From Rhodobacter sp. (GTDB lineage Bacteria; Pseudomonadota; Alphaproteobacteria; Rhodobacterales; Rhodobacteraceae), in NCBI GenBank assembly GCA_030065095.1, contig JASJDP010000019.1, positions 1-64,000 of the forward strand: 64,000 nt of DNA. Reading direction: 5' to 3'. Made by a program: the position numbers and the translations under genes. Under the pieces are notes generated by a model, which was given only the letters and a program-made list of their open reading frames with translations, did not search any database and was not told the DNA's origin. Positions 25,609 to 34,644 of this stretch are shown piece after piece. Numbering within the stretch: position 1 is the first letter of the stretch; each line of letters starts with the position of its first letter.

Positions 25609-26298
25609 ATGCAGGATCTGCGGAACTGGGTGCCGCCGCGCTGGCCGGATGCGGACAGGTTCGAGGGCCGCTATGCGCGGGTGGAACTGTTGTCGGAGGC
25701 GCATGCCGCCGCGCTGCATGCGGCCAATGCCGAAGACGACCGGATCTGGGACTATCTGCCTTATGGGCCCTTCGCCTCTGTCGAGGCATACTCGACCTGG
25801 GTGCGTGACGCGGCCGCGGGCGACGACCCGCGCTTTCATGCGGTCTATGATATCGAGACCGGGCGCTGGGGCGGGGTGGCCAGCCTGATGCGGATCAACC
25901 CTGCGGCCGGCTCGATCGAGGTGGGGCATATCAACTTTGCACGCGGCCTGCAGCGGACGCGCGCTGCGAGCGAGGCGATGTATCTGTTGATGCGCTGGGC
26001 GTTCGAGGCGGGGTACCGCCGGTACGAATGGAAATGCGATGCCAGGAACTTCGGCAGCCGCCGCGCGGCCGAGCGGCTGGGTTTCAGCTTTGAGGGCGTC
26101 TTCCGTCAGGCGGCGGTGGTCAAGGGGCGCAACCGCGACACCGCCTGGTTTGCCGCCATCGACACGGAGTGGCCTGCGCTGAAGGCAGCCTTCGAGACCT
26201 GGCTGGCGCCGGAGAATTTCGAAGCGTCGGGGCAGCAGCGACAGCGGCTGTCGGACCTGACCGCACCGGTTCTGGTCGCGCGAGATCCGGCCCTGTAG
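25609..26298 (+). CDS. GNAT-family acetyltransferase (RimJ/RimL-like)
   Basis: A 229-residue N-acetyltransferase. The acetyl-CoA loop region (GLQRTRAASEAMYLLMRWAF) and the C-terminal signature YRRYEWKCDARNFGSRRAAE followed by RLGFSFEGVFRQ are those of Acetyltransf_3 proteins. The target (amino acid, polyamine, protein N-terminus or small toxin) cannot be told from sequence. It stands alone and is convergent with the response-regulator gene. Confidence 0.82.
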   Translation: MQDLRNWVPPRWPDADRFEGRYARVELLSEAHAAALHAANAEDDRIWDYLPYGPFASVEAYSTWVRDAAAGDDPRFHAVYDIETGRWGGVASLMRINPAAGSIEVGHINFARGLQRTRAASEAMYLLMRWAFEAGYRRYEWKCDARNFGSRRAAERLGFSFEGVFRQAAVVKGRNRDTAWFAAIDTEWPALKAAFETWLAPENFEASGQQRQRLSDLTAPVLVARDPAL

Positions 26299-26437
26299 GC
26301 CGTTTGGGCAGATCGGCCCGGTGCGCAAGCGCCGGGTTTCAGACATGTGAGCCGGCTAAGACCTGTGGTTGGCGTCGACGTGCCCCGCGCGGCACTTGAC
26401 CCGTCTGGCAGGGCCTGCGCGAGGTCAAACTGAACGG

Positions 26438-26452
26438 GCCCGCAAGGCGGGC
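26438..26452. terminator. Weak bidirectional hairpin between convergent genes
   Basis: GCCCGC at 26438-26443 pairs with GCGGGC at 26447-26452 over a 3-nt loop, between the convergent GNAT and response-regulator genes. It lies about 140 bp after the GNAT stop and immediately after the regulator stop. There is no T tract, so termination strength is doubtful. Confidence 0.3.
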
Positions 26453-26462
26453 GGGCCGCGTT

Positions 26463-27182
26463 CTAAATCGCCGCGCGCCCCGCCAGCCGCTCCTGCAGCA
26501 TCCCCGCCACCCGGGCAACGTCCGACCGGATACGGCCACCGTTGGCGCGATTGGCCGCGAGCGTGGCCGCCGCCTCCTCCAGCGGGCCGTCATGAGCGCT
26601 GCGTGCGACGCCGGTCAGAAATTGCGCCACATAGTCGAGCGTCTGGTCGTCGTCCGAGGACGTGAGCACGTCGGCGATATGGGCGAGATCGTCCCTGAAC
26701 GCGATGGGGTCCGGGCTGACCGTCTCGGCGCTGACCAGCCGCAGGCCGGGGGCGCGCTGGTCGGGTGGCAGATGGTCGATCACCGCCTTCTGGAAAACGG
26801 CCAGGCTTTCGATGGGTTTCGACAGTACCCCGTCGGCGCCGGCGTCGACGGCGGGGATGAAGTTGCGGTCGTCGCCGCTGGTGGCGAGGATGACCGGAAT
26901 TCGCTGGGCGGCGCCTGCGAGGTTGCCGATCAGTTCCAGCCCCGAGCCGTCGGGCAGGCCCAGATCGACGATCACCACGGTCGGCAGGTAGACCGAAAGA
27001 TGCCGCCGCGCGGCGCGCAAGGAATCGGCGCGCCGGATACGGGCGCCGGATCTCAGGCATAAAAGGCGCACAGCCTCGCTGGCAAAGCGGCTGTCCTCGA
27101 CAACCAGGACGGTCAGGCCCGCCAGCGGGCGGGCTGCCGTGGGCGCGGGGCCGAGGGGAAGGGGGTCTAGGGTGACAGGCAT
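26463..27182 (-). CDS. Response regulator with receiver domain, no DNA-binding domain
   Basis: A 239-residue protein. Residues ~23-140 are a CheY-like receiver: acidic pair VVED30, phospho-acceptor Asp73 in VDLGLPDGSG, Thr/Ser at ATSGD, and Lys122 in LSKPIE. The remaining ~100 residues are mostly helical (DDLAHIADVLTSSDDDQTLD...) and match no output domain I can name; in particular there is no helix-turn-helix. No histidine kinase gene is adjacent, so it is an orphan acting probably by protein contact. Confidence 0.82.
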   Translation of the reverse strand: MPVTLDPLPLGPAPTAARPLAGLTVLVVEDSRFASEAVRLLCLRSGARIRRADSLRAARRHLSVYLPTVVIVDLGLPDGSGLELIGNLAGAAQRIPVILATSGDDRNFIPAVDAGADGVLSKPIESLAVFQKAVIDHLPPDQRAPGLRLVSAETVSPDPIAFRDDLAHIADVLTSSDDDQTLDYVAQFLTGVARSAHDGPLEEAAATLAANRANGGRIRSDVARVAGMLQERLAGRAAI

Positions 27183-27329
27183 ATCGCGGGCTCCGGTCAG
27201 CTAAGCACCCCGACTTAAACCGCGCGATGGTGAATACCCGGTTAATCGCACGCACTGCGGCTTTGCGCCGCTTGCGCCGGTGGTTCGCGGCCTGCATAAG
27301 CGGCGCGATCTGGTCTTGGGAGTTTCACG

Positions 27330-27734
27330 ATGATCGGCCGCCTCAATCACATCGCGATCGCGGTTCCGGACCTTCAGGCCGCAGCGGCACAATATCGCGA
27401 TACGCTGGGAGCGACGGTCGGCGAACCGCAGGACGAGCCGGACCACGGGGTCACGGTTGTGTTCATCGAGCTGCCCAACACCAAGCTCGAGCTGCTTTAT
27501 CCGCTGGGCGAGGGGTCTCCGATCGCGGGATTTCTGGAAAAGAACCCGTCGGGCGGGATCCATCATATGTGTTTCGAGGTCGTCGATATCCTGGCGGCGC
27601 GGGACAGGTTGAAGGCCGAGGGCGCGCGGGTGCTGGGCGACGGAAACCCTAAGATCGGGGCGCACGGCAAGCCGGTCCTGTTTCTGCATCCCAAGGATTT
27701 CAACGGCTGCCTCGTCGAGCTGGAGCAGGTCTGA
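27330..27734 (+). CDS. mce: Methylmalonyl-CoA epimerase
   Basis: A 134-residue glyoxalase-fold enzyme that interconverts (S)- and (R)-methylmalonyl-CoA in propionyl-CoA breakdown and the ethylmalonyl-CoA pathway. Visible metal ligands are His7 (LNHIAIAV), the His in GGIHHMCFEV and the terminal Glu in LVELEQV. VTVVFIELPNTKLELLYPLG is typical of the family. It is coupled to the DUF1467 gene by a TGATG overlap, an arrangement often kept in Rhodobacteraceae. The downstream partner, methylmalonyl-CoA mutase, needs B12, and a B12 gene cluster lies just beyond. Confidence 0.92.
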   Translation: MIGRLNHIAIAVPDLQAAAAQYRDTLGATVGEPQDEPDHGVTVVFIELPNTKLELLYPLGEGSPIAGFLEKNPSGGIHHMCFEVVDILAARDRLKAEGARVLGDGNPKIGAHGKPVLFLHPKDFNGCLVELEQV

Positions 27735-28024
27735 TGGGCGTCTCGTCGGCACTGGTCCTGTTCGCGGTGATCTGGTTTCTGGTGCTGTTCGTGGTGCTGC
27801 CGCTGCGGCTGACCACCCAAGGCGACGTGGGCGAGGTAACGCCAGGCACCCAGGCCGGGGCGCCGGCCGAGCTGAACATCCGCAAGAAGTTCAAGATCGT
27901 GACGGCGGTGGCCTTCGCCTTGTGGGTGGTGATTGCGGGGGTGATCTTTTCGGGCGCGATTTCGGTGCGCGATCTCGACATGTTCGGCCGGATGGGACCG
28001 CCGGTGTCGGACGGCGGCAGTTGA
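27734..28024 (+). CDS. DUF1467 family membrane protein
   Basis: A 96-residue protein with two membrane helices (residues ~5-26 and ~56-78) separated by a loop containing LPLRLTTQGDVGEVTPGTQAGAPA, the conserved signature of DUF1467. The function is unknown. It is translationally coupled to mce. Confidence 0.85.
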   Translation: MGVSSALVLFAVIWFLVLFVVLPLRLTTQGDVGEVTPGTQAGAPAELNIRKKFKIVTAVAFALWVVIAGVIFSGAISVRDLDMFGRMGPPVSDGGS

Positions 28025-28469
28025 CCGGGCTGACCGGCGGGGACGCGTCGGCGATCGGCGCGGATCGAACAGACGATCGGAACCAATGCCCAGATGCGGT
28101 AGCGCCTGTAGGCTGAGCGAAGCGCCTCTTTCGTCAAACCCGCCGGGGCCAGCGGGTTCGACAGGTCCCAATTCGCGCTCGATGGTCTCGCCAAGCAAGC
28201 GTGGCAACTGCAGGCGGACCCGGAATAGATCCAGAAACTGCCGACGACCGGTTTCGATCCATCCTGACCCCCTTGGGTGTTGGTCAGGTTCGATGGCGCC
28301 TGATCTGGGTATGGCCTGGAGCGGCCGTTCGAATTTGGCCTTGGCGCGGCGTCTCGCTTGACCGGCGATGGCGGGATCAGGCCAGTACCAGCCGAATGCC
28401 TTCACGCAAGCGGCTTCACGGACACTGAGGCCAGCGATATCCCTTGACGCCGGCTCCGCATCGGTTCGG
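28025..28469. other. Intergenic region between DUF1467 and cobN, no gene seen
   Basis: 445 bp between the convergent ends of the DUF1467 gene and cobN. Open frames cross it on both strands, but none has a believable start or family signature. I see no RNA gene or terminator with a T tract. It may be decayed coding DNA. Confidence 0.4.
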
Positions 28470-31400
28470 TCAAGCGCCCCGGATCGCCTCGATCCGGGCG
28501 CGGGCCGAATTCGACCGCGGGGTCCAGAGGCCTCGGTCGATGGCCTCGGCCAGCCGCTCGGCGATCTCGCGCAGTGCCGGGGCATTGGCCTCGGCAATGA
28601 AATCCCGGGTTGCGCCGTCTTCGAGAAACGCGGCCTCGACAAGATCGAAGTGGTGCCCCCTGACGGACCCAGTCGTGGCGGCGAAAGCGAAGAGGTAGTC
28701 GACCGTGGCGGCAATCTCGAACGCGCCCTTGTAGCCGTGGCGTTTGACCCCGTCGATCCATTTCGGGTTGACGACGCGTGACCGCACGACCCGGCCGATC
28801 TCGTCCTCAAGCGTGCGGATCACGGGGCGTTCGGGGCGGGAGTGATCGTTGTGGTAAACCGGGCGGTCGCGGCCCTGCAGGGTTGCAACCGCAGCCGCGG
28901 CGCCGCCTTCGAACTGATAGTAGTCGTCGGAGTCCAGCAGATCGTGCTCGCGGTTGTCCTGGTTCTGGACGATGGCCTCGGTCTGGCGGAGTCGGGCCTC
29001 GAAGGCCCGGCGGTCTCGGCGGCCCTCGGCGCCCGCACCGTAGGCGTAGCTGCCCCACTCGAGATAGGCCTCGGCAAGGTCGGACTTGTCGGCCCACAGC
29101 CGCTCGTCGATCATCGCCTGCAGGCCCGCGCCATAAGCCCCCGGCTTGGAGCCGAAGACGCGGGCGGTGGAGTTTTCGGTCCTGGCACGGGCGGCGGCCG
29201 GGTTGACGTCCTCCGGCTCGTCAAGCTGCATCACCGCCCGTGCGGCGCTGTCGACGAGGGCGATCTGTTGGGGGAAAGCGTCACGGAAGAACCCGGAGAT
29301 GCGGAGCGTGACATCGACACGGGGGCGCCCGAGAACGGATGCCGGGAGGATTTCGAAACCGGTGACGCGGCGACTGGCGGCGTCCCATTGCGGCTTGACG
29401 CCCATCAGCGCCAGGCATTGGGCGATATCGTCGCCGCCGGTTCGCATATTGGCGGTGCCCCATGCTGTTACCAGCAGGCTGCGAGGCCAATCGCCATGGG
29501 TCTGCAGGTGTTTGTCGACAAGCAGGCCGGCGGATTTCCACCCGAGCGCCCAGGCGGTCGGTGTCGGCACGGCGCGGCTGTCGACGCTGAAGAAATTGCG
29601 TCCCGTGGGCAGGGTGTCGGGCCGTCCGCGCGTGGGCGCGCCGGATGGCCCCGGAGCGACGAAGTGCCCTGACAGGGCGGTGAGGAGGCCCGCCGCCTCG
29701 GCCGGGCCGCAGGCGGCGATGGCGGGGGCCAGGGCGTCGTTGATCTGCCGGACCACAGCCGCCGCTCGCGGCCCTGGGGCCGCATCGCCCCGCAGCAGCC
29801 TTTGCGACAGGATTTCGAGGCGTTCCACCGTATCGCCGTTGCTGCGCCAGCCGTCCTCTGCAAGATCCAGCAGCGCTTGCGGCTTCTCGACGGCGGGCGC
29901 GGCCATATCGCAATCGAGCGGGTCGACAGACAGGTCCAGATCCCGAGCCAGCGCGCGCAGCAGCGATGCGTCCGGCCCCGTACCGTCGCCGCGCGGTACG
30001 CGGGCGAGCGCAAGGACGAGGTCGCGCGCCTGGTCGCCCTCGGGCGACGCGCCGATGACGTGCAGGCCGTCTCGGATCTGCGCCTCTTTCAACTCGCAGA
30101 GATAGGCGTCGAGTTTCGCCAGGTCCGTGTCTTCGTTTTCGCCCGTCAGACCTGCATCCTGGTCGAGGCCGGTCGCCGCGGTCAGCGACAGGATTTCGCG
30201 ACGCAGGTGACTGATGCGCCGGGGATCGACGCCGGCCGCTTCGAAATACTCGTCGACCAGCGCCTCGAGGTCCTTGAGCGGCCCGTAGGTGTCGGCCCGC
30301 GTCAATGGCGGGGTCAGATGGTCGACGATCACCGCCTGCGCGCGGCGCTTGGCCTGGGTGCCCTCGCCCGGGTCGTTGACGATGAACGGGTAGATATGCG
30401 GCATCGGGCCCAGCACGGCCTCGGGCAGGCAGGCTTCGGACAATGCAAGAGCCTTGCCCGGCAGCCACTCGAGATTGCCATGTTTGCCCATATGCACGAT
30501 CGCATCGGCGCCCCAGTGGTCGCGCAGCCAGATGTAGAAGGCGAGGTAATTGTGCGGCGGAACGAGATCCGGAGAGTGGTATGTGTCGGTGGGGTCGATA
30601 TTGTAGCCGCGGGCGGGCTGCAGGCCGACGGCGACGTTTCCGAAACGGTGGATCGACAGCTTGAAGACCCCGGCCGAGGACGCCCCTTGCACGTCGGTTC
30701 GGGATAAAAAGAACGGATCGGCCTCGGGCTTGCCCCAACGGTCTTCGATACGTCGGCGAACATCCCAAGAGAGCCGGCCGTAGTATTCCAGATAGGTGTC
30801 GAGCGACAGGCAGACGCCGCCGTCGCGGCTTGTGCGGTCGGTCAGCCAGTTGGTGGGCCCGGCGAGCAGTTGCACCATCAGGGCGGCGCTGTCGACGGGG
30901 GAGTTCTCGATGGAGTATCCCGAGGCCGTCAGCAGTTTCATGACATTGACCGTGCTGGCCGGCGTGTCGAGGCCCACGCCGTTGGCCAAACGGCCGTCCT
31001 TGTTTGGGTAATTGGCGAGGATCAGGGCGACCTTGCGGTCGGCAGGCGGGGTGCGGCGGAGGCGGGCCCAGTTCGCGGCGAGTGTTGCGGTAAAGTCGAT
31101 GCGGTCGCCCCGCGCGCGGTAGGCGGCGATGGGGCATTCGGTGGCCGTGTCGAAAAACGCCTCGCCCTTGAAGCTGACGGCACGGGCAAGGATCCTGCCG
31201 TCGACCTCGGGCAGGGCGACGTTCATTGCGATATCGCGGGCGTTCAGGCCGGTCAGGCCCTTGTCCCAGGTTTCTTCAGAGCTTGCCGACAGCACGACCT
31301 GGAACACCGGTGCATTATTGGAAGCCTCTGAATTCAAGGGGTTTTCCGGGGCATCGTTCTCGCCGGGGGTTCCCACGGCGAAGCTCGTGCAGTTGAGAAT

Positions 31401-32198
31401 GACGTCCGGGGGTGCCTGAGTGAAGAGTTCGGTGATTGTGGCGGCGCTGACCGGATCCTTGAGCGAAGCGACGAAAACCGGAAGCGGATTCAGCCTCTGC
31501 CGGATCAACGCGCGGGTGAGGCGGTTGATGGGGTTGAGACCGGCGCCCTGAACCAGAGCGCGGTAAAAGACGATCGGAACGATCGGGGCGGCATCGGACC
31601 AGACCTGACGCACGGTGTCGAGATCGGACACGCCGGCGCCCGGCCAATAGATGCCGGCCCGAAGCAGCGGTCGGAACAACGTCGGACTTTCATCGGAGTC
31701 CCGCCGGGCTCTGTCACCGCTCAACATCCACTGCGCGTAGCGCAGGAAGTTGGTGCTGTTCTCGGGGCCGCCCTCGACGAGATAGGACCACAAGGCGTCG
31801 TAATCTTCGGCTTCGACCGTCGAGAGATCGCGCAGTTCCGGGTCGGGTTTGTCATCGCCCGGCAAAAGCGCCAGAGGCACGTCGGCGGCGTGCATGTGGG
31901 CGGCGTACTGTTCCGCGCCGTAGCGCCAGTAGCCCAGGCCTCCCAACACGCGGGCGATCACAAGGCGGGATTTCGAGGCGCAGGCCTCGATATGCAGGTC
32001 GACCGACATCGGGTGGCGAAGATGGGTCAGATTGGCAAGCCGCAGGGTCGGTGGGTCGTTCATCTCGGCGCGCGCTTCGCTGAGAGCGGCAAGTTCGGTG
32101 TCGGCTGCAGACAGAAAGACGATGTCGGCGGGCGTCTGGCCGAGATCGACCGGCTCGCCGTCGTCGATGGCGCCGGGGGTTGCTGCGAGCAGGTGCAT
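28470..32198 (-). CDS. cobN: Cobaltochelatase subunit CobN
   Basis: A 1242-residue large subunit of the aerobic cobaltochelatase. With CobS and CobT it inserts Co2+ into hydrogenobyrinate a,c-diamide using ATP. Length and full-length features agree with the CobN/magnesium-chelatase H family (VHMGKHGNLEWLPGKALALS, the PHIYPFIVNDPGEGTQAKRR segment, and a GVKRHGYKGAFEIAATVDYL C-terminus). The ATG at 32198 is preferred to the upstream TTG at 32207 because it overlaps the stop of the small upstream ORF by one base (TAATG). It is the last gene of the riboswitch-controlled operon; cobS and cobT are not in the window. Confidence 0.95.
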   Translation of the reverse strand: MHLLAATPGAIDDGEPVDLGQTPADIVFLSAADTELAALSEARAEMNDPPTLRLANLTHLRHPMSVDLHIEACASKSRLVIARVLGGLGYWRYGAEQYAAHMHAADVPLALLPGDDKPDPELRDLSTVEAEDYDALWSYLVEGGPENSTNFLRYAQWMLSGDRARRDSDESPTLFRPLLRAGIYWPGAGVSDLDTVRQVWSDAAPIVPIVFYRALVQGAGLNPINRLTRALIRQRLNPLPVFVASLKDPVSAATITELFTQAPPDVILNCTSFAVGTPGENDAPENPLNSEASNNAPVFQVVLSASSEETWDKGLTGLNARDIAMNVALPEVDGRILARAVSFKGEAFFDTATECPIAAYRARGDRIDFTATLAANWARLRRTPPADRKVALILANYPNKDGRLANGVGLDTPASTVNVMKLLTASGYSIENSPVDSAALMVQLLAGPTNWLTDRTSRDGGVCLSLDTYLEYYGRLSWDVRRRIEDRWGKPEADPFFLSRTDVQGASSAGVFKLSIHRFGNVAVGLQPARGYNIDPTDTYHSPDLVPPHNYLAFYIWLRDHWGADAIVHMGKHGNLEWLPGKALALSEACLPEAVLGPMPHIYPFIVNDPGEGTQAKRRAQAVIVDHLTPPLTRADTYGPLKDLEALVDEYFEAAGVDPRRISHLRREILSLTAATGLDQDAGLTGENEDTDLAKLDAYLCELKEAQIRDGLHVIGASPEGDQARDLVLALARVPRGDGTGPDASLLRALARDLDLSVDPLDCDMAAPAVEKPQALLDLAEDGWRSNGDTVERLEILSQRLLRGDAAPGPRAAAVVRQINDALAPAIAACGPAEAAGLLTALSGHFVAPGPSGAPTRGRPDTLPTGRNFFSVDSRAVPTPTAWALGWKSAGLLVDKHLQTHGDWPRSLLVTAWGTANMRTGGDDIAQCLALMGVKPQWDAASRRVTGFEILPASVLGRPRVDVTLRISGFFRDAFPQQIALVDSAARAVMQLDEPEDVNPAAARARTENSTARVFGSKPGAYGAGLQAMIDERLWADKSDLAEAYLEWGSYAYGAGAEGRRDRRAFEARLRQTEAIVQNQDNREHDLLDSDDYYQFEGGAAAAVATLQGRDRPVYHNDHSRPERPVIRTLEDEIGRVVRSRVVNPKWIDGVKRHGYKGAFEIAATVDYLFAFAATTGSVRGHHFDLVEAAFLEDGATRDFIAEANAPALREIAERLAEAIDRGLWTPRSNSARARIEAIRGA

Positions 32199-32332
32199 TA
32201 GGCGCAACGACCTCCGCCCGGTAGTCCCTGCCCGCTGGACAAGCGAGACACACCGTCCAGACGGTGACCGGGAATGGTCGACCGGCCGCCCTGAGCATTT
32301 TCACCAAGATGAAGGAGCTTGCGGCCGTTCAT
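32198..32332 (-). CDS. 44-aa coupled ORF in the cobalamin operon, unrecognised
   Basis: An ATG at 32332 overlaps the stop of the GNAT gene by one base (TGATG), and its TAA at 32198-32200 overlaps the cobN start by one base (TAATG). The ORF therefore fills the gap exactly and would be translated by coupling. The product is basic and Gly-rich: MNGRKLLHLGENAQGGRSTI at the start and GQGLPGGGRCA at the end, with one Cys and three His/Glu residues in between. I do not recognise a family. It may be a real small protein that helps CobN or cobalt handling, or simply a relay that couples translation of cobN to the genes above. Confidence 0.6.
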   Translation of the reverse strand: MNGRKLLHLGENAQGGRSTIPGHRLDGVSRLSSGQGLPGGGRCA

Positions 32333-32784
32333 CAAAGCCGCTTCTCCATGAAGATCGAGCTGCCGGCGTCCTCGGGGTAGTCGCCGAAGGCGCCACATTC
32401 CGCAAAGCCGTGCCGGGCATATACCCGGTGAGCGGCATGCAGGCTGTTGCCGGTCTCCAGCTTGAGGACGGGCAAGCCATGAGTGCGCGCCTCTGTGTCC
32501 AGGCGTTGCATCAGCAAGTCGGCGGTGCCCGAGCCGCGGGCGGCGGGGTCGATGAACATGGATTTCACCTCGCCATAGCCGTTGCGCAGGGCGAGGGCGG
32601 CGCATCCGATTGTGGCGCCCTCGCGACGGGCGACGAAAAAGCGGATGTCCGGCGCGCAAAGCTCCTCGATGCCCAGGTAATGGTTGTCTTCGGCTGGAAA
32701 CAACGACTGCATCATCGCGTGGCTGGCCTGCAGCAGCGCGATCGCCTCCGGGTCGCGGGGATCGCCCTTCTCGACGGTGATCAT
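32332..32784 (-). CDS. GNAT-family acetyltransferase in the cobalamin operon
   Basis: A 150-residue GNAT. The acetyl-CoA motif lies in EVKSMFIDPAARGSGTADLL (RGxGTA), and the C-terminal part shows YARHGFAECGAFGDYPEDAG. Its ATG at 32784 overlaps the cobW stop by four bases (ATGA), so it is co-translated with cobW. A TTG six bases upstream is less likely. No acetylation step is known in aerobic cobalamin synthesis, so its role there is open. Confidence 0.8.
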   Translation of the reverse strand: MITVEKGDPRDPEAIALLQASHAMMQSLFPAEDNHYLGIEELCAPDIRFFVARREGATIGCAALALRNGYGEVKSMFIDPAARGSGTADLLMQRLDTEARTHGLPVLKLETGNSLHAAHRVYARHGFAECGAFGDYPEDAGSSIFMEKRL

Positions 32785-33839
32785 GCGCAAAGCGCGGCTT
32801 CGATACCTGCCCGGTCAAGGCCGGTCTGGCCAATGACGACAAGGCGGGTTTCGCGAGGCTCCGACGGGCCGAGGGGGCGGTCGAAATAGGTCTCGATCCG
32901 CGGACCCACGGCCTGCAGGGTCAGGCGCATGGGTTTGCCGGCGACGGCTGCGAAACCCTTGAGACGCAGAATGTCGTGGGCGCGGATCGTATCGGCAACC
33001 TGTTCGGCGAATTGCACGGGATCGGTGATTTCGGGCCGGGTGATCACGAAGCTTTCGAACTCGTCATGATCGTGGTCATGATCATGGTGATCGTCGTCTT
33101 CGTCGTCGTGGTGATGGTGGTGGACTTCCCGGCGCGCGGCCAAATCGGCTTCGGATCCGACGCCCTGGCCCAGCAGTACCTCGACAGGAAGTTCGCCATG
33201 CGCCGCGCGGACAACGTGGACGCCGCTGCGGGCCTCCGCTTCGAGCCGGTCGGCAAGTGCCGTGCTGGCGGCCTCGTCCAGCAGGTCGGCTTTGTTGACG
33301 ACGATCATGTCGGCACAGGCGACCTGATCCTCGAACAGTTCGGACAGAGGCGTTTCGTGGTCGAGGTTGTCGTCGGATCGGCGCTGCGCGTCGACCGCAT
33401 CGACGTCATGGGCAAACCGGCCCTCGGTCACCGCCTTGCCGTCGACCACGGTGACGACGCCGTCGACGGTGACCCTGGTGCTGATCTCGGGCCAGTTGAA
33501 GGCGCGCACCAGCGGCTGCGGCAGCGCCAATCCGCTGGTCTCGATGACAATGTGGTCGGGGGGCTCGGGACGGTCGAGCAGCTTTTGCATCGTCGGCACG
33601 AAATCCTCGGCCACGGTGCAGCAGATGCAGCCGTTCGACAGTTCCATGATATCGTCATCGCTGCAGGTCTCGTCGCCGCAGCCCTTCAGGATGTCGCCGT
33701 CGACACCGAGATCGCCGAACTCGTTGATGATCAGCGCGATGCGCCGGCCGTTGGCGTTGGCCAGCATATGGCGGATCAGCGTGGTCTTTCCGGCGCCTAG
33801 AAAGCCGGTGACGACAGTTGCGGGAATTTTGGCGGGCAT
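32781..33839 (-). CDS. cobW: CobW, G3E-family GTPase/metallochaperone
   Basis: A 352-residue P-loop GTPase of the COG0523 group. The N-terminus has the Walker A motif GFLGAGKTTL, followed by the metal-site motif NGCICCTV, Walker B-like ETSGLALPQP and the base-recognition NKAD. A His/Asp-rich loop near residues 240-258 (HHHHHDDEDDDHHDHDHDHD) should bind Co2+ or Zn2+. CobW is thought to deliver Co2+ to the CobNST chelatase. ATG at 33839 was chosen over 33857 because the family starts at MPAKIPATVVTG. It lies downstream of the permease gene in the B12-regulated operon. Confidence 0.92.
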   Translation of the reverse strand: MPAKIPATVVTGFLGAGKTTLIRHMLANANGRRIALIINEFGDLGVDGDILKGCGDETCSDDDIMELSNGCICCTVAEDFVPTMQKLLDRPEPPDHIVIETSGLALPQPLVRAFNWPEISTRVTVDGVVTVVDGKAVTEGRFAHDVDAVDAQRRSDDNLDHETPLSELFEDQVACADMIVVNKADLLDEAASTALADRLEAEARSGVHVVRAAHGELPVEVLLGQGVGSEADLAARREVHHHHHDDEDDDHHDHDHDHDEFESFVITRPEITDPVQFAEQVADTIRAHDILRLKGFAAVAGKPMRLTLQAVGPRIETYFDRPLGPSEPRETRLVVIGQTGLDRAGIEAALCA

Positions 33840-33912
33840 GTGGAAGGTCCTGATCAAACGGCTTGGGCGGCCCCTGGGGCAGGGGCCGCCATCGGCGCGG
33901 AAAGTGGCTGGT

Positions 33913-34593
33913 TCAGGCCGCAGCGTGCAGGCGCGGGTGGGTCAGATGCGGGTTCTGCAGCAGGTTGCGACCGGTTTTGGCCAGCGCCAGAACGGCGAGG
34001 TCGGCCAGCGGTTCGATCACGATCACCAGCATGTAGGCGGCGCCGAACGAGAACACGGCGGCCAGGTTTTCCGCCCCGAAGCCCTGACCGTACAAGGCCC
34101 AGAAGGCGACCCAGGCAATCACGCCGCCCTGGTAGGTGGCCGACAGCCTCAACGCCTGGCCGTAGAGCAGGTCGACATAGGCCGTATCGGGGGCGATGAT
34201 GCGCTTTGACAGGGCGAAAATCGCGAACAGCGGAACCAGAAGCGTGGTGACGTTGACGAAATACATCGGCAGGTCGCTGGGCGCAAAAAGCATCCCCTGG
34301 ATCGCAAGCCCCGCAGCGAGGCCGATGGCGGCGGGCGCGACCCCCAGCAGCAGCAGAAGCGTGGTGCCGAGAATGAAGTGAACCTCGGAGACGCCGACCG
34401 GGAAATGCGGCAAGACCTCGAAGAACAGGAATGTGCCGACGGTGGCCAGTGCGCTGCGCACGACCAGCGGGGCGGCGCCATGTGCCTTCAGGTCATCCCA
34501 GGCAAGCTTGGCGGCGTAGCCGGCGGCTCCGGCAGCGGTGCCATATGCCAGCACCATCTTGGCGCCGTGAACGATTCCGGGTTCGATATGCAT
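33913..34593 (-). CDS. CbiM-like cobalt transport permease
   Basis: A 226-residue polytopic protein beginning MHIEPGIVHGAK. A His at position 2 is the cobalt ligand in CbiM/NikM substrate-binding permeases. The core FPVGVSEVHFILGTTLLLLL and LAIQGMLF also fit the family. The usual companions CbiN, CbiQ and CbiO are not next to it. It lies about 50 bp after the cobalamin riboswitch and is the first gene of the operon, so cobalt uptake would be shut off when B12 is plentiful. The ATG at 34593 was chosen by the family start. Confidence 0.82.
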   Translation of the reverse strand: MHIEPGIVHGAKMVLAYGTAAGAAGYAAKLAWDDLKAHGAAPLVVRSALATVGTFLFFEVLPHFPVGVSEVHFILGTTLLLLLGVAPAAIGLAAGLAIQGMLFAPSDLPMYFVNVTTLLVPLFAIFALSKRIIAPDTAYVDLLYGQALRLSATYQGGVIAWVAFWALYGQGFGAENLAAVFSFGAAYMLVIVIEPLADLAVLALAKTGRNLLQNPHLTHPRLHAAA

Positions 34594-34644
34594 GTTGCTG
34601 TCTCCTCTGCCGTCCTCCCGACGGCTTGGGGTTGATGTCCGGCA

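Noticed and set aside
32208-32331. Possible second cobalamin riboswitch just before cobN
   Set aside because: A GGTGAAAATG-like string is present, but the GCCACTG and GGGAAGG boxes are missing and the stretch is filled by the coupled 44-aa ORF.
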